A DNA stretch of 64,000 bases from G963667425 sp963667425 [NCBI: bacterium] (GTDB lineage: Bacteria; UBP6; UBA1177). A program made the translations under genes and the position numbers. Shown piece by piece: positions 19,251-27,778 of this stretch (position 1 is the stretch's first letter; the number at the start of each line of letters is the position of its first letter). The stretch covers positions 682,001-746,000 of the forward strand of contig OY763407.1 of assembly GCA_963667425.1 (NCBI GenBank), in the 5' to 3' direction. Under the pieces are notes generated by a model that was not told where the DNA came from, did not search any database, and saw only the letters and a program-made list of their open reading frames with translations.

Positions 19251-19475
19251 TCAGTCAATCTTTTTATAAACAGTAATAGCGCCGTCAGGACATACTATGC
19301 CGCAACTTGCACATCCTATACATTTTTCCGGTTCCTTCAAATAAGCATAGTGAAGGCCGTAAGTATTAGTATCCTGCTTATTTATATCAAGACACTTAAC
19401 AGGACAGTAGTTGACGCAAAGAGCACATCCTTTGCAACCTTCTACTGAAATTTCAACATAACCTTTTGCTGCCAT
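19251..19475 (-). CDS. korD: 2-oxoacid:ferredoxin oxidoreductase, delta (2x[4Fe-4S]) subunit
   Basis: Ferredoxin-like subunit of 74 aa with two classical cluster motifs, CKGCALCVNYCPVKC and CIGCASCGIVCPDGA, so two [4Fe-4S] clusters that carry electrons out of the complex to soluble ferredoxin. First gene of the operon. Of two ATGs six bases apart, the second (19475) is preferred because AGGAGG abuts the first and is 6 nt from the second. Confidence 0.92.
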   Translation of the reverse strand: MAAKGYVEISVEGCKGCALCVNYCPVKCLDINKQDTNTYGLHYAYLKEPEKCIGCASCGIVCPDGAITVYKKID

Positions 19476-19874
19476 TTCCATCCTCCTGAATATATAAAAC
19501 AAACGATAATCGCTGTACTCTCAAGGGCACTCTAGCACTTTGAAAACCAAAATTCAAGGAAAAAAGGGGATATATCCTTTTTTATTAAAACATGTAAAAT
19601 TAGTTGGTATTAAGCGCTTTTTATGCTAAAAAAACGTTTTTAAAATAGAAAAAGCAAACATTACCTGATTGATTCTTTTACTAGTTAAGAAATGTTAGAA
19701 CTATGCTATATTGATACTTACTTCATTATGTGTAACTGTTACATTTAAATAAATGGCGTGAAAATTTTTATAGTTTTAAAAATCATATATAATTTTATCA
19801 TGCATTGTTCATAACTCTTGATAACTTTTTAATGATATGTTATAAACTCAAGGTTTTTATAATTCGGAGTTTTG
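19476..19874. promoter_or_regulatory. Divergent regulatory gap between kor and YIP1-ispF operons
   Basis: About 400 bp with no gene. On the plus strand TTGATA (19818-19823), a 17-bp spacer and TATAAA (19841-19846) form a good promoter about 30 bp before the YIP1 gene. A perfect inverted repeat TGTAAC-T-GTTACA lies at 19731-19743 and could be an operator. A weak hairpin with A and T flanks is at 19561-19582. I could not identify a convincing kor promoter on the minus strand. Confidence 0.5.
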
Positions 19875-20699
19875 ATGATAGTAAAATGTCCAAGCTGTAA
19901 TTCGGTTATTTCCATTAAAAAGTATGGTGAAGTTATCTGCCCAAAATGCAAATCTTTTGTGCATGTCGGAGATCCTGTAAAAGATGAAAAAAGTTTTGTT
20001 ATTTTTATAAATCCATCAAAGGAAGAGAAAGAAAAGGATAATATTTCTGATACAGAAGTAAAACGTCCTCTCTTTGGAAAAAAAGATGATAAAAAAAGAA
20101 TAGGCGAGGGCATTCCATGGGATGATGCAGGTTCTATAGGATACACAGAGGCCGCATTTCAAACTATTGTTATGCTTATTAAAGAGCCTTCAAGGTTTTT
20201 TATAAGAATAAAACTTTTTAATCCCAAAGGATTTATCCCTTTAATAGGTGTGTTTTTTGCTGTTATAGGTGCAATGTTCAACGCCTACTGGATGCTTTAT
20301 TTTGTAAAAACATTTATGCCTGAAATATCAGGAATATTTCCTCCTGAAATAGTTTCACAGCTTTCAAGTCAGACTGGTACTGAAGTGGCTGTTAATATTT
20401 TATTTTCTCCTGTCATGGAGATTATTTATCCAGGGTTTATTTTTTATTTTATATCGTATTTTCTCGGTGCCAGACAATGGGTTACAAAATATTACAGGAT
20501 TGCCGCTTATCTCTCTATTCTTAATTTCCTTTATATTGTACCTGTGATTGGACATATAATTGTGTTTTTCTGGAAAATTATCCTTCTTTATAAAGCGTTT
20601 AGAATCGTTAACATGTTTTCGCCGGCGAAGGCATTTATTACAATGATGCTTTATCCTGCTGTTTTAATTCTTATTATGTCACCATTACTTTTTATATGA
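19875..20699 (+). CDS. YIP1-family membrane protein with N-terminal zinc ribbon
   Basis: Protein of 274 aa. The N-terminus is a zinc ribbon with two CxxC knuckles (C5/C8 and C22/C25), then a charged linker (about 40-85), then a YIP1-type membrane domain of about five helices beginning around residue 100 (FNPKGFIPLIGVFFAVIGAMF). YIP1 proteins are a widespread membrane family of unclear bacterial function. ATG 19875 has GGAG 5 nt upstream. It leads an operon with ispF, 6 nt apart. Confidence 0.78.
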   Translation: MIVKCPSCNSVISIKKYGEVICPKCKSFVHVGDPVKDEKSFVIFINPSKEEKEKDNISDTEVKRPLFGKKDDKKRIGEGIPWDDAGSIGYTEAAFQTIVMLIKEPSRFFIRIKLFNPKGFIPLIGVFFAVIGAMFNAYWMLYFVKTFMPEISGIFPPEIVSQLSSQTGTEVAVNILFSPVMEIIYPGFIFYFISYFLGARQWVTKYYRIAAYLSILNFLYIVPVIGHIIVFFWKIILLYKAFRIVNMFSPAKAFITMMLYPAVLILIMSPLLFI

Positions 20700-20705
20700 G
20701 GAAAA

Positions 20706-21191
20706 ATGATTCGTACAGGTTTGGGTTTTGACATTCATGCCTTTGAAAAGGGGAGAAGTCTCGTTCTTGGTGGAGTCAATATAAAAGATCACATAGGACT
20801 TAAAGGACACAGCGATGCGGATGTCCTTATCCATGCTGTTGTTGATGCAATTCTTGGTGCCTTGGGTATTGGCGATATAGGAGAACTTTTTCCTGATACT
20901 GATGATAAGTTTCTGAATGCTGACAGTATGCTTTTGCTTAAAAATGTTATGAAACTTGTTTTTGAAAAAGGATTTAATGTTGTGAATCTTGATTCTGTAA
21001 TTATATGTGAAACGCCTAAAATACTTCCATACAGAGATAGTATGAGAAAAAATATTGCTGAGGCTCTTTGTATAGACACTGAAAATATAATGATAAAAGG
21101 CAAAACGGCTGAAAAACTTGGTTTTTTAGGGCGTTCTGAAGGTATAGCCGCAATGTGCACCGTACTTCTTGAAAAGGAGAAATGTTTATGA
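20706..21191 (+). CDS. ispF: 2-C-methyl-D-erythritol 2,4-cyclodiphosphate synthase
   Basis: IspF converts CDP-methylerythritol 2-phosphate to methylerythritol cyclodiphosphate in the MEP isoprenoid pathway. 161 aa, normal length. Motifs: GLGFDIHAF (metal ligands D and H), LKGHSDADVLIHAVVDAILGA, GDIGELFPDTD, and C-terminal KGKTAEKLGFLGR plus EGIAA. ispD, often adjacent or fused, is not in the window. The stop overlaps the next gene's ATG (ATGA). Confidence 0.96.
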   Translation: MIRTGLGFDIHAFEKGRSLVLGGVNIKDHIGLKGHSDADVLIHAVVDAILGALGIGDIGELFPDTDDKFLNADSMLLLKNVMKLVFEKGFNVVNLDSVIICETPKILPYRDSMRKNIAEALCIDTENIMIKGKTAEKLGFLGRSEGIAAMCTVLLEKEKCL

Positions 21192-21799
21192 AAAAAGTGA
21201 GATTCGTTTTTAAAAGAACAAATATTTTACCTGGAATTATTATTTCTCTTATTCTACTTTTTGGTGTTTATTCATTTGCAGCTGAAACTTTTTTCTTTTT
21301 TTCATCAGAACAGCCTTTAAAACTTGGTTCAGCATTTACCCCAGACAAAGATAGTCTTTATAAAATAACTTCAGGCAAATATGTTGAAATAGAAGGTGTC
21401 AGATCTATACAAGGAGGAGTTATAAAGAAAGGTTTTTTTGCCAGACCTTATATGATCTACTATTTTTTAGGTTCTCCTGATTTTATGATTGTTGAACCTA
21501 AAAGCGGAGATGCTGAAAAAGATGCCGGTGCAAAAAAAGTTGATATAAAAGGGCGAATATATCTTGTTAAAGGAGATGAAAAACTTGAGAGAATAAGAGT
21601 TTTTTTCCAAAATGTTCTTGGCGTTGAAATGAATCCTGAAGGATATGTTATAAATGCCGGTGAAGTTCCTGGAGATAATATTGTTGCGCCAATCGGTTTT
21701 TCTGTAATGTTGTTTCTTTTTATTTTGAATATATTCTTTATGATAAAAAAATTTAGAGATGAAAAAAATACTGATTTTAATGAATTTGATGGTAATTAG
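21188..21799 (+). CDS. Small membrane-anchored protein of unknown function
   Basis: Not recognised. 203 aa with a hydrophobic helix near each end (about 11-31 and 168-190) and a roughly 130-residue domain between them, presumably on the outer face, with a basic C-terminal cytoplasmic tail. The middle domain alternates short hydrophobic strands (YVEIEGVRSI, RIYLVKGDE, IRVFFQNVLGV), suggesting a beta-rich fold. ATG 21188 is translationally coupled to ispF, with AAGGAG 8 nt upstream. Confidence 0.7.
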   Translation: MKKVRFVFKRTNILPGIIISLILLFGVYSFAAETFFFFSSEQPLKLGSAFTPDKDSLYKITSGKYVEIEGVRSIQGGVIKKGFFARPYMIYYFLGSPDFMIVEPKSGDAEKDAGAKKVDIKGRIYLVKGDEKLERIRVFFQNVLGVEMNPEGYVINAGEVPGDNIVAPIGFSVMLFLFILNIFFMIKKFRDEKNTDFNEFDGN

Positions 21800-21807
21800 G
21801 TGATTAA

Positions 21808-23184
21808 ATGACTATAAATGTCCGTTTTGCTCCAAGTCCTACAGGAAGCATGCATATAGGAAATCTTAGAACAGCTCTTTTTAATAAGCTTTTTGCTCTT
21901 AAACATAACGGTAATTTTATTTTAAGAGTGGAAGATAGTGATAGAGAAAGAAGTAGTGCGCTATATGAAAAAGAGATAATTGATATTTTAAAACTTACAA
22001 ATCTGATTCCAGATAAAGGGCTTGTTAATGATAGAGCACTTTTTTTAAATTCAAACAGAGAAGAACTTTATCTGGCTAAATTTAATGAGCTTCTTCAAAA
22101 AGGGTTTATTTATCCATGTTTTTGTAGCGAATCCCAGCTTGATGAAATGAGAAAAAATCAGCTGGAAAATGGAATATATCCTCATTATGATGGACGATGT
22201 TTTAAACTTGATGATGAAACTTTCGGAAAAAAGATAGAAAATGGGGAAAACTGCGTTTATCGTTTCAAACTTCCTGAAAGAGAAAATATATCATTTACAG
22301 ATGGAGTTTTTGGTGAAAAAGAGTTCCCGGTAGAGAGTTTAGGCGGAGATTTTATCATAAGAAGAACAGATGGAACGTGGACTTATAATTTCACAGTTGT
22401 AGTTGATGATATTGATATGAACATCACAGATGTCGTGAGAGGTGTAGATCATCTTACAAATACAGCCAGACAAATAGCTATATATGAGGCTTTATCCGGT
22501 AAAATTCCGAATTTTTACCATCTTCCTTTAATTGTGAATGATGAAGGTAAAAAACTGAGCAAAAGAGAAAGCGGAGGATCTGTAACTGAACTTTTTAATA
22601 GCGGAATAGTTCCTGAAGCACTCGTAAATTATCTTTATTTCCTAGGTTATAAGCCTGAATCTGAAAAAGAAATTCTTTCTTTTGATGAAATGCTGGAACT
22701 TTTTGATATTACAAGAATTTCAAAAGCTCCATCAAAATGGGATAATTTTAAACTTGCGTGGTTTAATGAGGAATATTTTAAGACAATACCTCTTGAAAGA
22801 CTTGGAAAAGTTCTTGAACTGCCTTCAGATGAACTACTGTCTGAGCTTCGAACTGAATGTAAAAAAAGAGATGAATTTAAAGAGTGGTATACATTTTTAA
22901 AAGAGGATAAAGTAAGTAAAATCTCTGAAAATATCATGGAAAAAGATATATTTGAACTTTTCATAACAATTTTTGAAGAAAAATGCTACGATAAAAATGG
23001 TGTTGAAATATTGAATACAATCAAAAAAGAGAGTGGTTTAAAGGGGAAAACCCTCTTCCATAATTTAAGAGTTTTTATAACCGGAATGGAAGATGGAATT
23101 TCTCTTTCATTTATTTTTTCACACATCTCAAAAGAACATCTTAAAAAAATATTTGATTTACGAAAGAAACAAATAAGTCTCTGA
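21808..23184 (+). CDS. gltX: Glutamyl-tRNA synthetase
   Basis: Class I aminoacyl-tRNA synthetase charging tRNA-Glu (458 aa). HIGH-type motif PTGSMHIGNLRTALFN at the N-terminus and KMSKS-type KKLSKRESGG around residue 250. Also VRFAPSPTG, RVEDSDRERS and GVDHLTNTARQ. If no glutaminyl-tRNA synthetase exists in the genome it may be non-discriminating; that cannot be judged here. Last gene of the YIP1-ispF-membrane protein-gltX operon (8-nt gap). Confidence 0.95.
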   Translation: MTINVRFAPSPTGSMHIGNLRTALFNKLFALKHNGNFILRVEDSDRERSSALYEKEIIDILKLTNLIPDKGLVNDRALFLNSNREELYLAKFNELLQKGFIYPCFCSESQLDEMRKNQLENGIYPHYDGRCFKLDDETFGKKIENGENCVYRFKLPERENISFTDGVFGEKEFPVESLGGDFIIRRTDGTWTYNFTVVVDDIDMNITDVVRGVDHLTNTARQIAIYEALSGKIPNFYHLPLIVNDEGKKLSKRESGGSVTELFNSGIVPEALVNYLYFLGYKPESEKEILSFDEMLELFDITRISKAPSKWDNFKLAWFNEEYFKTIPLERLGKVLELPSDELLSELRTECKKRDEFKEWYTFLKEDKVSKISENIMEKDIFELFITIFEEKCYDKNGVEILNTIKKESGLKGKTLFHNLRVFITGMEDGISLSFIFSHISKEHLKKIFDLRKKQISL

Positions 23185-23253
23185 TTTTTTTATTTTTTAT
23201 GAAATTTATAAATGGTTTTTCATATAAACTTTGTTAGATGTGTCTAAAAAGTA

Positions 23254-23281
23254 TTGACACGGCTAATTTGCGGACTATACT
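23254..23281 (+). promoter_or_regulatory. Strong sigma70-type promoter of the Cys-rich lipoprotein
   Basis: Perfect TTGACA (23254-23259), 16-bp spacer, TATACT (23276-23281), 38 bp before the ATG at 23320. Confidence 0.65.
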
Positions 23282-23319
23282 TCAACCGTTTTTTATGTTT
23301 TTTATCAAAGGAGATTTGT

Positions 23320-25026
23320 ATGAAAGTATTACATTTTTTTATGATTTTTCTTTTGTTGTTTTTAATTTCATGTGATAATGACAACAACAATGGAAAAGAT
23401 TTCACGGATTCTGATTTCGTAGATTCAGATATAATAAATACAGATAATTCTGATGATGATCTGGTAGATATTGATGAAATTACTGTTGATCAGGATGCTT
23501 CAGATGTAGATTTTACAGATTCTGATATTGCAGATGAAGATGTCATTGATAATGATATCGAGGATGAGGATATTAACGATGAAGATATTGATGACAGTGA
23601 TATCTCACCAATTGAAATTGGTGAAAATGGTTGTTATAACATAAAACCTGAGCATTTAGGCAATAACAAATTTGTTTTAAAAACAACAGATTATGGTTCA
23701 GGAATTTCATCCTCTGTTCTGGAAAAAGAGATTCCTCCAATTTTTTGGACAGATAATAAAGAGGATAAATTTGTGATAGAATTTTGGGAAAAAACCGTTG
23801 TCGGCAGTTATGATCTTGCTTCAACATTGAACTTTATTTATGAAGATGCAGAGCAAAGAGTGGCTTTGTATAATAGTGAGGATAATTGTGACGAATTAAC
23901 AGGAACGGATTTTGAAAACTGTATCAACTCTCCTGACTATTTTCTTTTTCAGAGAAGTGGTACACTTGAAGTTCTCGAAGGAGATTCTTTTAATGAAAAT
24001 CTCTTTGCCGGAAGAATTACAAACCTTATTCTTTATGATGTGACAGACCCTTCGGACGATGATGATGTTGAAGCTCTTGATGGTGGAGGATGTTATAATT
24101 TTCCTACAATTGAATGGATAATTAAAAAATCAGAAACTTTTGACTGTAACTTATGTTCTGATTGGGAAGAGTGCAATGCTGAAAAGACTGCATGTGTAAA
24201 TAAAGAGGGAAGATGCGGTGAAGATTTAGATTGTTCAGAAAATGCTGATAATATTACAGATTGCGATATTATTCTTCACAAATGTATATTCAATTGTTCC
24301 ACTTGTACTGCAAATCAGACTTGTGATCTTGAAAATAAGCAGTGTGTGAAAATTAATTATTGTGAATCAAATCCATGTGTCGGAAACACAGATTCCGGAA
24401 TGACAAAATGCAGTGATCTGGAAAATTCTTATCTTTGCGGTTGTGAAGATGGGTTTTATGGTAAAGATGGTAAATGTTTGACTGAAGACGCCTGTAATCC
24501 CGCCAATCCGTGTACAGAAGAACATAAAACTGTATGTAATGTTGAGAATAATACTCCAAAATGCACTTGTGATATAGGCTTTGTAGATAACGGCAGTGGA
24601 ATATGTGTTACAGGCGGAGAGCCTGCATGTGCAGCGAATCTTTCTGAAATTACAATTGGAACAGATTTTACTAATGAAAATGAAATAGTTTCTGAAAACA
24701 GTTACAACCCTAAAGGTCATGGTTGCCTTGAATCTAATGGAGCTCCAGGTAACGATGTAATGTATAAATTTAAGCTTAACAGTGGAGAAAAGATAACAAT
24801 AACTGTGGAAGATCCTTATTTCAATGGTGTTGATTATGCAATTTATGTTCTTGATACATGTGAAAGTTCTTATAGTTGTATAGTCGGAGCAGATGATGAA
24901 GATGTTTATTCAGTTGAGAAAATCTCGTTTACTGCACCAAAATCTGGAACATATTATCTTGTAATTGATCAGTTTATGCAGAACAGTAATGTGACTTCTT
25001 TCACAATTACAACTTCTGTTGAATAA
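23320..25026 (+). CDS. Asp-rich, Cys-rich surface lipoprotein with EGF-like and PPC-like domains
   Basis: Predicted lipoprotein of 568 aa. Lipobox FLISC with acylated C18. Residues about 19-105 are a low-complexity Asp-rich stalk (repeating D-S-D, D-E-D and D-I-D). Then comes a beta-rich domain (about 105-280), a Cys-rich region with EGF-like pieces (CESNPCVGN..., CNPANPCTEEHKTVC), and a C-terminal domain of about 125 aa starting CAANLSEITIG. That last domain resembles bacterial pre-peptidase C-terminal (PPC) domains (YDVMYKFKL-type core, SGTYYLVID). Likely surface-exposed or outer-membrane anchored; ligand unknown. ATG 23320 has AAAGGAG upstream; the in-frame region back to 23254 is the promoter itself. 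Confidence 0.78.
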   Translation: MKVLHFFMIFLLLFLISCDNDNNNGKDFTDSDFVDSDIINTDNSDDDLVDIDEITVDQDASDVDFTDSDIADEDVIDNDIEDEDINDEDIDDSDISPIEIGENGCYNIKPEHLGNNKFVLKTTDYGSGISSSVLEKEIPPIFWTDNKEDKFVIEFWEKTVVGSYDLASTLNFIYEDAEQRVALYNSEDNCDELTGTDFENCINSPDYFLFQRSGTLEVLEGDSFNENLFAGRITNLILYDVTDPSDDDDVEALDGGGCYNFPTIEWIIKKSETFDCNLCSDWEECNAEKTACVNKEGRCGEDLDCSENADNITDCDIILHKCIFNCSTCTANQTCDLENKQCVKINYCESNPCVGNTDSGMTKCSDLENSYLCGCEDGFYGKDGKCLTEDACNPANPCTEEHKTVCNVENNTPKCTCDIGFVDNGSGICVTGGEPACAANLSEITIGTDFTNENEIVSENSYNPKGHGCLESNGAPGNDVMYKFKLNSGEKITITVEDPYFNGVDYAIYVLDTCESSYSCIVGADDEDVYSVEKISFTAPKSGTYYLVIDQFMQNSNVTSFTITTSVE

Positions 25027-25031
25027 ATCTC

Positions 25032-25068
25032 AAAAACTTCTTATACCACAATAATCATAAGTTTTTTT
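25032..25068 (+). terminator. Possible Rho-independent terminator
   Basis: AAAAACTT...TTAT pairs with ATAAGTTTTT (imperfect, 3-nt bulge) and ends in a run of seven T, six bases after the Cys-rich lipoprotein stop. Confidence 0.4.
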
Positions 25069-25116
25069 AAGGCATGAATTTTGCAAATAATTTCTGAATT
25101 TTTTTAAGGTCTTTAT

Positions 25117-25650
25117 ATGAAGAAATTATTTTTTGCCATAATTTTTGTATTTTTTTCTTTTGATTTATATTCTCAACAGCTTGATATAACAACAGATATT
25201 GGTCTTGGCGGCGGAATTGAGATGGCATCTGCAGATAGTGGAACAGTATGGAATGCTTCTGCTTTTATGACAGATATCGAAATTATGTTTAATACAGATA
25301 ACGATCCTCTTTTTGAAGCTGGTTTTTCAATTGCACTACCTTTTACTCATAGATTGGGATTGGGAATTATTCCAAAAATAAAATTAAAAAAAGAACTTGA
25401 ATTATTTCAGGTGTATGGCTGTATAGGCGGTGCAGTTTATATTGGAAGTTACACAATGATAGGAGTACAGACAGAATTTGGAGTAAAGAAGAAATTTGAT
25501 TACTTTTCGCTGTTTGGAGAAATTTCTCCCTCATTTTATCCTGTCGGCTTCTTAGATCTGAATAATTCCAGTGATATAATGAGTGATGACTCTGGGAATG
25601 GCTTGCTTATTCAGTTAAATGTTATTGCAGGTATCTCTTTTAAGTTTTAA
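25117..25650 (+). CDS. Secreted beta-rich protein, probable outer-membrane barrel
   Basis: 177 aa with a signal peptide (MKKLFFAIIFVFFSFDLYS, cleavage near residue 19-20). The mature chain alternates amphipathic strands and glycines (TDIGLGGGIEM, GCIGGAVYIGSYTMIGVQTEFGVKKKF) and ends with phenylalanine (ISFKF), as small outer-membrane barrels do. No specific family recognised; possibly an OmpA-like or OmpW-like 8-strand barrel. Stands alone between the lipoprotein gene and the small RNA candidate. Confidence 0.65.
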   Translation: MKKLFFAIIFVFFSFDLYSQQLDITTDIGLGGGIEMASADSGTVWNASAFMTDIEIMFNTDNDPLFEAGFSIALPFTHRLGLGIIPKIKLKKELELFQVYGCIGGAVYIGSYTMIGVQTEFGVKKKFDYFSLFGEISPSFYPVGFLDLNNSSDIMSDDSGNGLLIQLNVIAGISFKF

Positions 25651-25694
25651 AAAATGTTTATTTTATTACAAGTTGGATTTATATTTCAAAAATT

Positions 25695-25723
25695 TTGACA
25701 ATAAGATTCTATTAATATAGAAT
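25695..25723 (+). promoter_or_regulatory. Promoter of the 25.7-kb small RNA candidate
   Basis: Perfect TTGACA (25695-25700), 17-bp spacer, TAGAAT (25718-25723; five of six bases). No open reading frame with a ribosome site follows on this strand before the terminator at 25771-25804. Confidence 0.6.
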
Positions 25724-25729
25724 AGCTCA

Positions 25730-25804
25730 TCTATCCACGTCCTGTGGAATTGTGTCGCGCATTCAACTCTCCCCGGCCTTATAAACAGGCTGGGGGTTCT
25801 TTTT
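25730..25804 (+). ncRNA. Candidate small structured RNA with its own promoter and terminator
   Basis: About 75 nt, visibly more GC-rich than its surroundings. Predicted elements in order: hairpin CCAC-GTCCT-GTGG (25735-25747), hairpin AAT-T-GTG / CGC-ATT around a TCG loop (25748-25763), a single-stranded CAACTCT, and a terminator stem CCCCGGCCT / AGGCTGGGG (25771-25779 and 25787-25795, one G-T pair) followed by a T-rich tail. The start point is inferred from the promoter at 25695-25723. No resemblance to a tRNA, 6S RNA or SRP RNA that I recognise. It abuts the stop of the convergent bamB-like gene, so it could simply be a terminator with a promoter-like sequence upstream. Confidence 0.5.
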
Positions 25805-25806
25805 AT

Positions 25807-26874
25807 TTATCTTATAGAAACTATATATAGATTTCCAAAATTTGATATAAATGCAAACTTTCCATTAAGTGATGCAATTTTACCATTTATTCCTTCCGGT
25901 ATTTTGAATTTTCCCTTTACCTTTTCAAAATTACTGTCAAGGATATATAGTCTGCCTTCTGAATCTGTTGCAAGAGCATTCGTTTCATCAGATGTAACAT
26001 CAAAGATGAATCCTTCAGTTTTTAAAGGATTTCTAAGAAGTTTTCCATTTTTATCATAGATAAAAATTCCATGTTCACCATAGCCTAAAACTTCTTTACC
26101 AATATCTTTTAAACGAATGTTGGATATTTCTTTAATAGGATTTACTTTGCCTTTTATCATTAATCCGCCTTCTTCACCGCTTGAAAATAAAAGTCCTTCA
26201 GGCGTGTTAACAAAAGAGAAAATATCGTAAAAATCTTTTTTAGTATAGTAAAACGATCTTCCGGCAGTTTTGAATTTATAGAAAGGAATAAGCTGATTGT
26301 TTTTAACTGTAAAGTAGGTAATAAGACCATTTGAGAATCCAAAGATTACTTTATCTCCTGACAGTATAGGATCTGCCAGTTTTATGTAAGATATTTCATT
26401 TTCATTGTAATATGTATAGTTGGATTCCACTGTTCCTTTTGTATCATCAAGATAGTAGATTGTATTATCCTGAAGTTGTATAAAGATTTTTCCGTTTTCT
26501 GTAAAAAAAGGTCTTGATGCTGCAGGAGTCTTAGTTTTAAGATTCCAGATGATCTTGTTGTTTATGTCCCTCTTTTCTATTGCCGCTGTAGAAATAAGAT
26601 AATAGGAATCTCCATTGACTACGGGCTCAAAGATAAATTGATTCTGAGTTTTTTCTTTTAGCAGAAATTTTCCTTTGGTGTCAGAAACAATAAAGAGACC
26701 GTTATCTGTGGTAAACAAAAATTTATCTTTAAAGAATGCGGCGCCTCCCTGTTCAGGAAAAGCTTCATCTCTTAATGTCTCTTTTAACTTTATAACTTTT
26801 TCTATTATAATTGATTCAGCGGAAAGAGACGAGAAGGTAAGGAGGAGAGACAGTATTATATAGAATTTTTTCAT
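25807..26874 (-). CDS. BamB-like PQQ-type beta-propeller protein
   Basis: Secreted or periplasmic protein of 355 aa. Signal peptide MKKFYIILSLLLTFSSLSA, then repeated strand motifs of a PQQ/WD-like propeller (for example GQFIFEPVVNGDSYYLIS-type and GKIFIQLQDNTIYYLDD blades). There is no lipobox cysteine, unlike E. coli BamB. Its partner, 3 nt upstream in the operon, is a YfgM-like TPR protein, the same pairing as yfgM-bamB in proteobacteria. This supports a role in outer-membrane protein assembly or periplasmic chaperoning (inference). Confidence 0.65.
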   Translation of the reverse strand: MKKFYIILSLLLTFSSLSAESIIIEKVIKLKETLRDEAFPEQGGAAFFKDKFLFTTDNGLFIVSDTKGKFLLKEKTQNQFIFEPVVNGDSYYLISTAAIEKRDINNKIIWNLKTKTPAASRPFFTENGKIFIQLQDNTIYYLDDTKGTVESNYTYYNENEISYIKLADPILSGDKVIFGFSNGLITYFTVKNNQLIPFYKFKTAGRSFYYTKKDFYDIFSFVNTPEGLLFSSGEEGGLMIKGKVNPIKEISNIRLKDIGKEVLGYGEHGIFIYDKNGKLLRNPLKTEGFIFDVTSDETNALATDSEGRLYILDSNFEKVKGKFKIPEGINGKIASLNGKFAFISNFGNLYIVSIR

Positions 26875-26877
26875 CTA

Positions 26878-27660
26878 TTAGCCTTTTTTGGCAGTATCAT
26901 CTTTTTTTTCAGGAGCTACTTCAGGAAATTCGCTTTTCGCTGTAATCGCAATAAGTGAACCGTCAAAATCTTTGATAAGTTCTTCAATAAGTTTGTATGC
27001 TTTTTCTTTATCACCAGCTTTTATAAGATTTTTAGCGGCAGTGTAAAGAGCAACTGGTTTATATACGCTTTTCTTTGATGATTTTTCAATATATTTTGAT
27101 AAAACTTCGTCTGCCTTTTTGTAATCTCCCTTATCACTGTAACAGAAAGATTCTCCCTGAAATGCTCCGAATTTAAGATCGTTTTCAGTTTTACTGCTTT
27201 CCTGAACAGCTTTAAAAAGAGGAACAGCTTTTTCACAGTTACCAAGTTTGTAGTATGACTGTGCTTCATAAAATTTTGCAACATCGGAAACGAATGAGTT
27301 TCCATAGGTTTTCTCAACTTTCTGAAATTCAGCTATAACAGCGTTAAGCTTTTCTTCTTCAGTTTTGAATTTTTCGTTTTCACCTACTGCTTCGTCCATA
27401 ACTTTCTGAGCATTGTGATAAACAAGGGACTTGTCGTCATTAACTCCAGATATTTGTTTTGATATAAATATAGAAATAACAACAATCAATAAAACGGCTA
27501 AAACAGTTCCGCCAACAAACCATGGATGAGAAAGAAGTCTGTCGAAAAGTTTTTTTCCTCCCTGCTGAAAAAGATCCTGTTCAGCGTGAAGCTCTTTATT
27601 TTCAAGTTCATCTTTTTTTTCTTTACGCTTACGAGCGCCTCTCATTTTTGAATAAGCCAT
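26878..27660 (-). CDS. YfgM-like membrane-anchored TPR protein
   Basis: 260 aa. A basic cytoplasmic N-terminus (RGARKRKEKKDE), one transmembrane helix (about 58-80, FVGGTVLAVLLIVVISIFI) and a periplasmic domain of about 170 aa with TPR-like helical pairs (YKLGNCEKAVPLFKAV, SDKGDYKKADEVLSKYI, LIKAGDKEKAYKLIEELI). This is the YfgM layout, an ancillary SecYEG/BamB-neighbour protein in E. coli. ATG 27660 follows GGGAGG; the longer frame to 27684 overlaps that site. Operon leader for the bamB-like gene. Confidence 0.72.
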   Translation of the reverse strand: MAYSKMRGARKRKEKKDELENKELHAEQDLFQQGGKKLFDRLLSHPWFVGGTVLAVLLIVVISIFISKQISGVNDDKSLVYHNAQKVMDEAVGENEKFKTEEEKLNAVIAEFQKVEKTYGNSFVSDVAKFYEAQSYYKLGNCEKAVPLFKAVQESSKTENDLKFGAFQGESFCYSDKGDYKKADEVLSKYIEKSSKKSVYKPVALYTAAKNLIKAGDKEKAYKLIEELIKDFDGSLIAITAKSEFPEVAPEKKDDTAKKG

Positions 27661-27778
27661 TATATCCTCCCAGGCTGAAAACATTTAAAAAAACAATCCA
27701 TGGAGTTATAAAGAAATAAAGGTAAAATGTCAAATTTTATTGTTTTAAAGATAATGAATAATGAAGAGTTGAGGTTGC

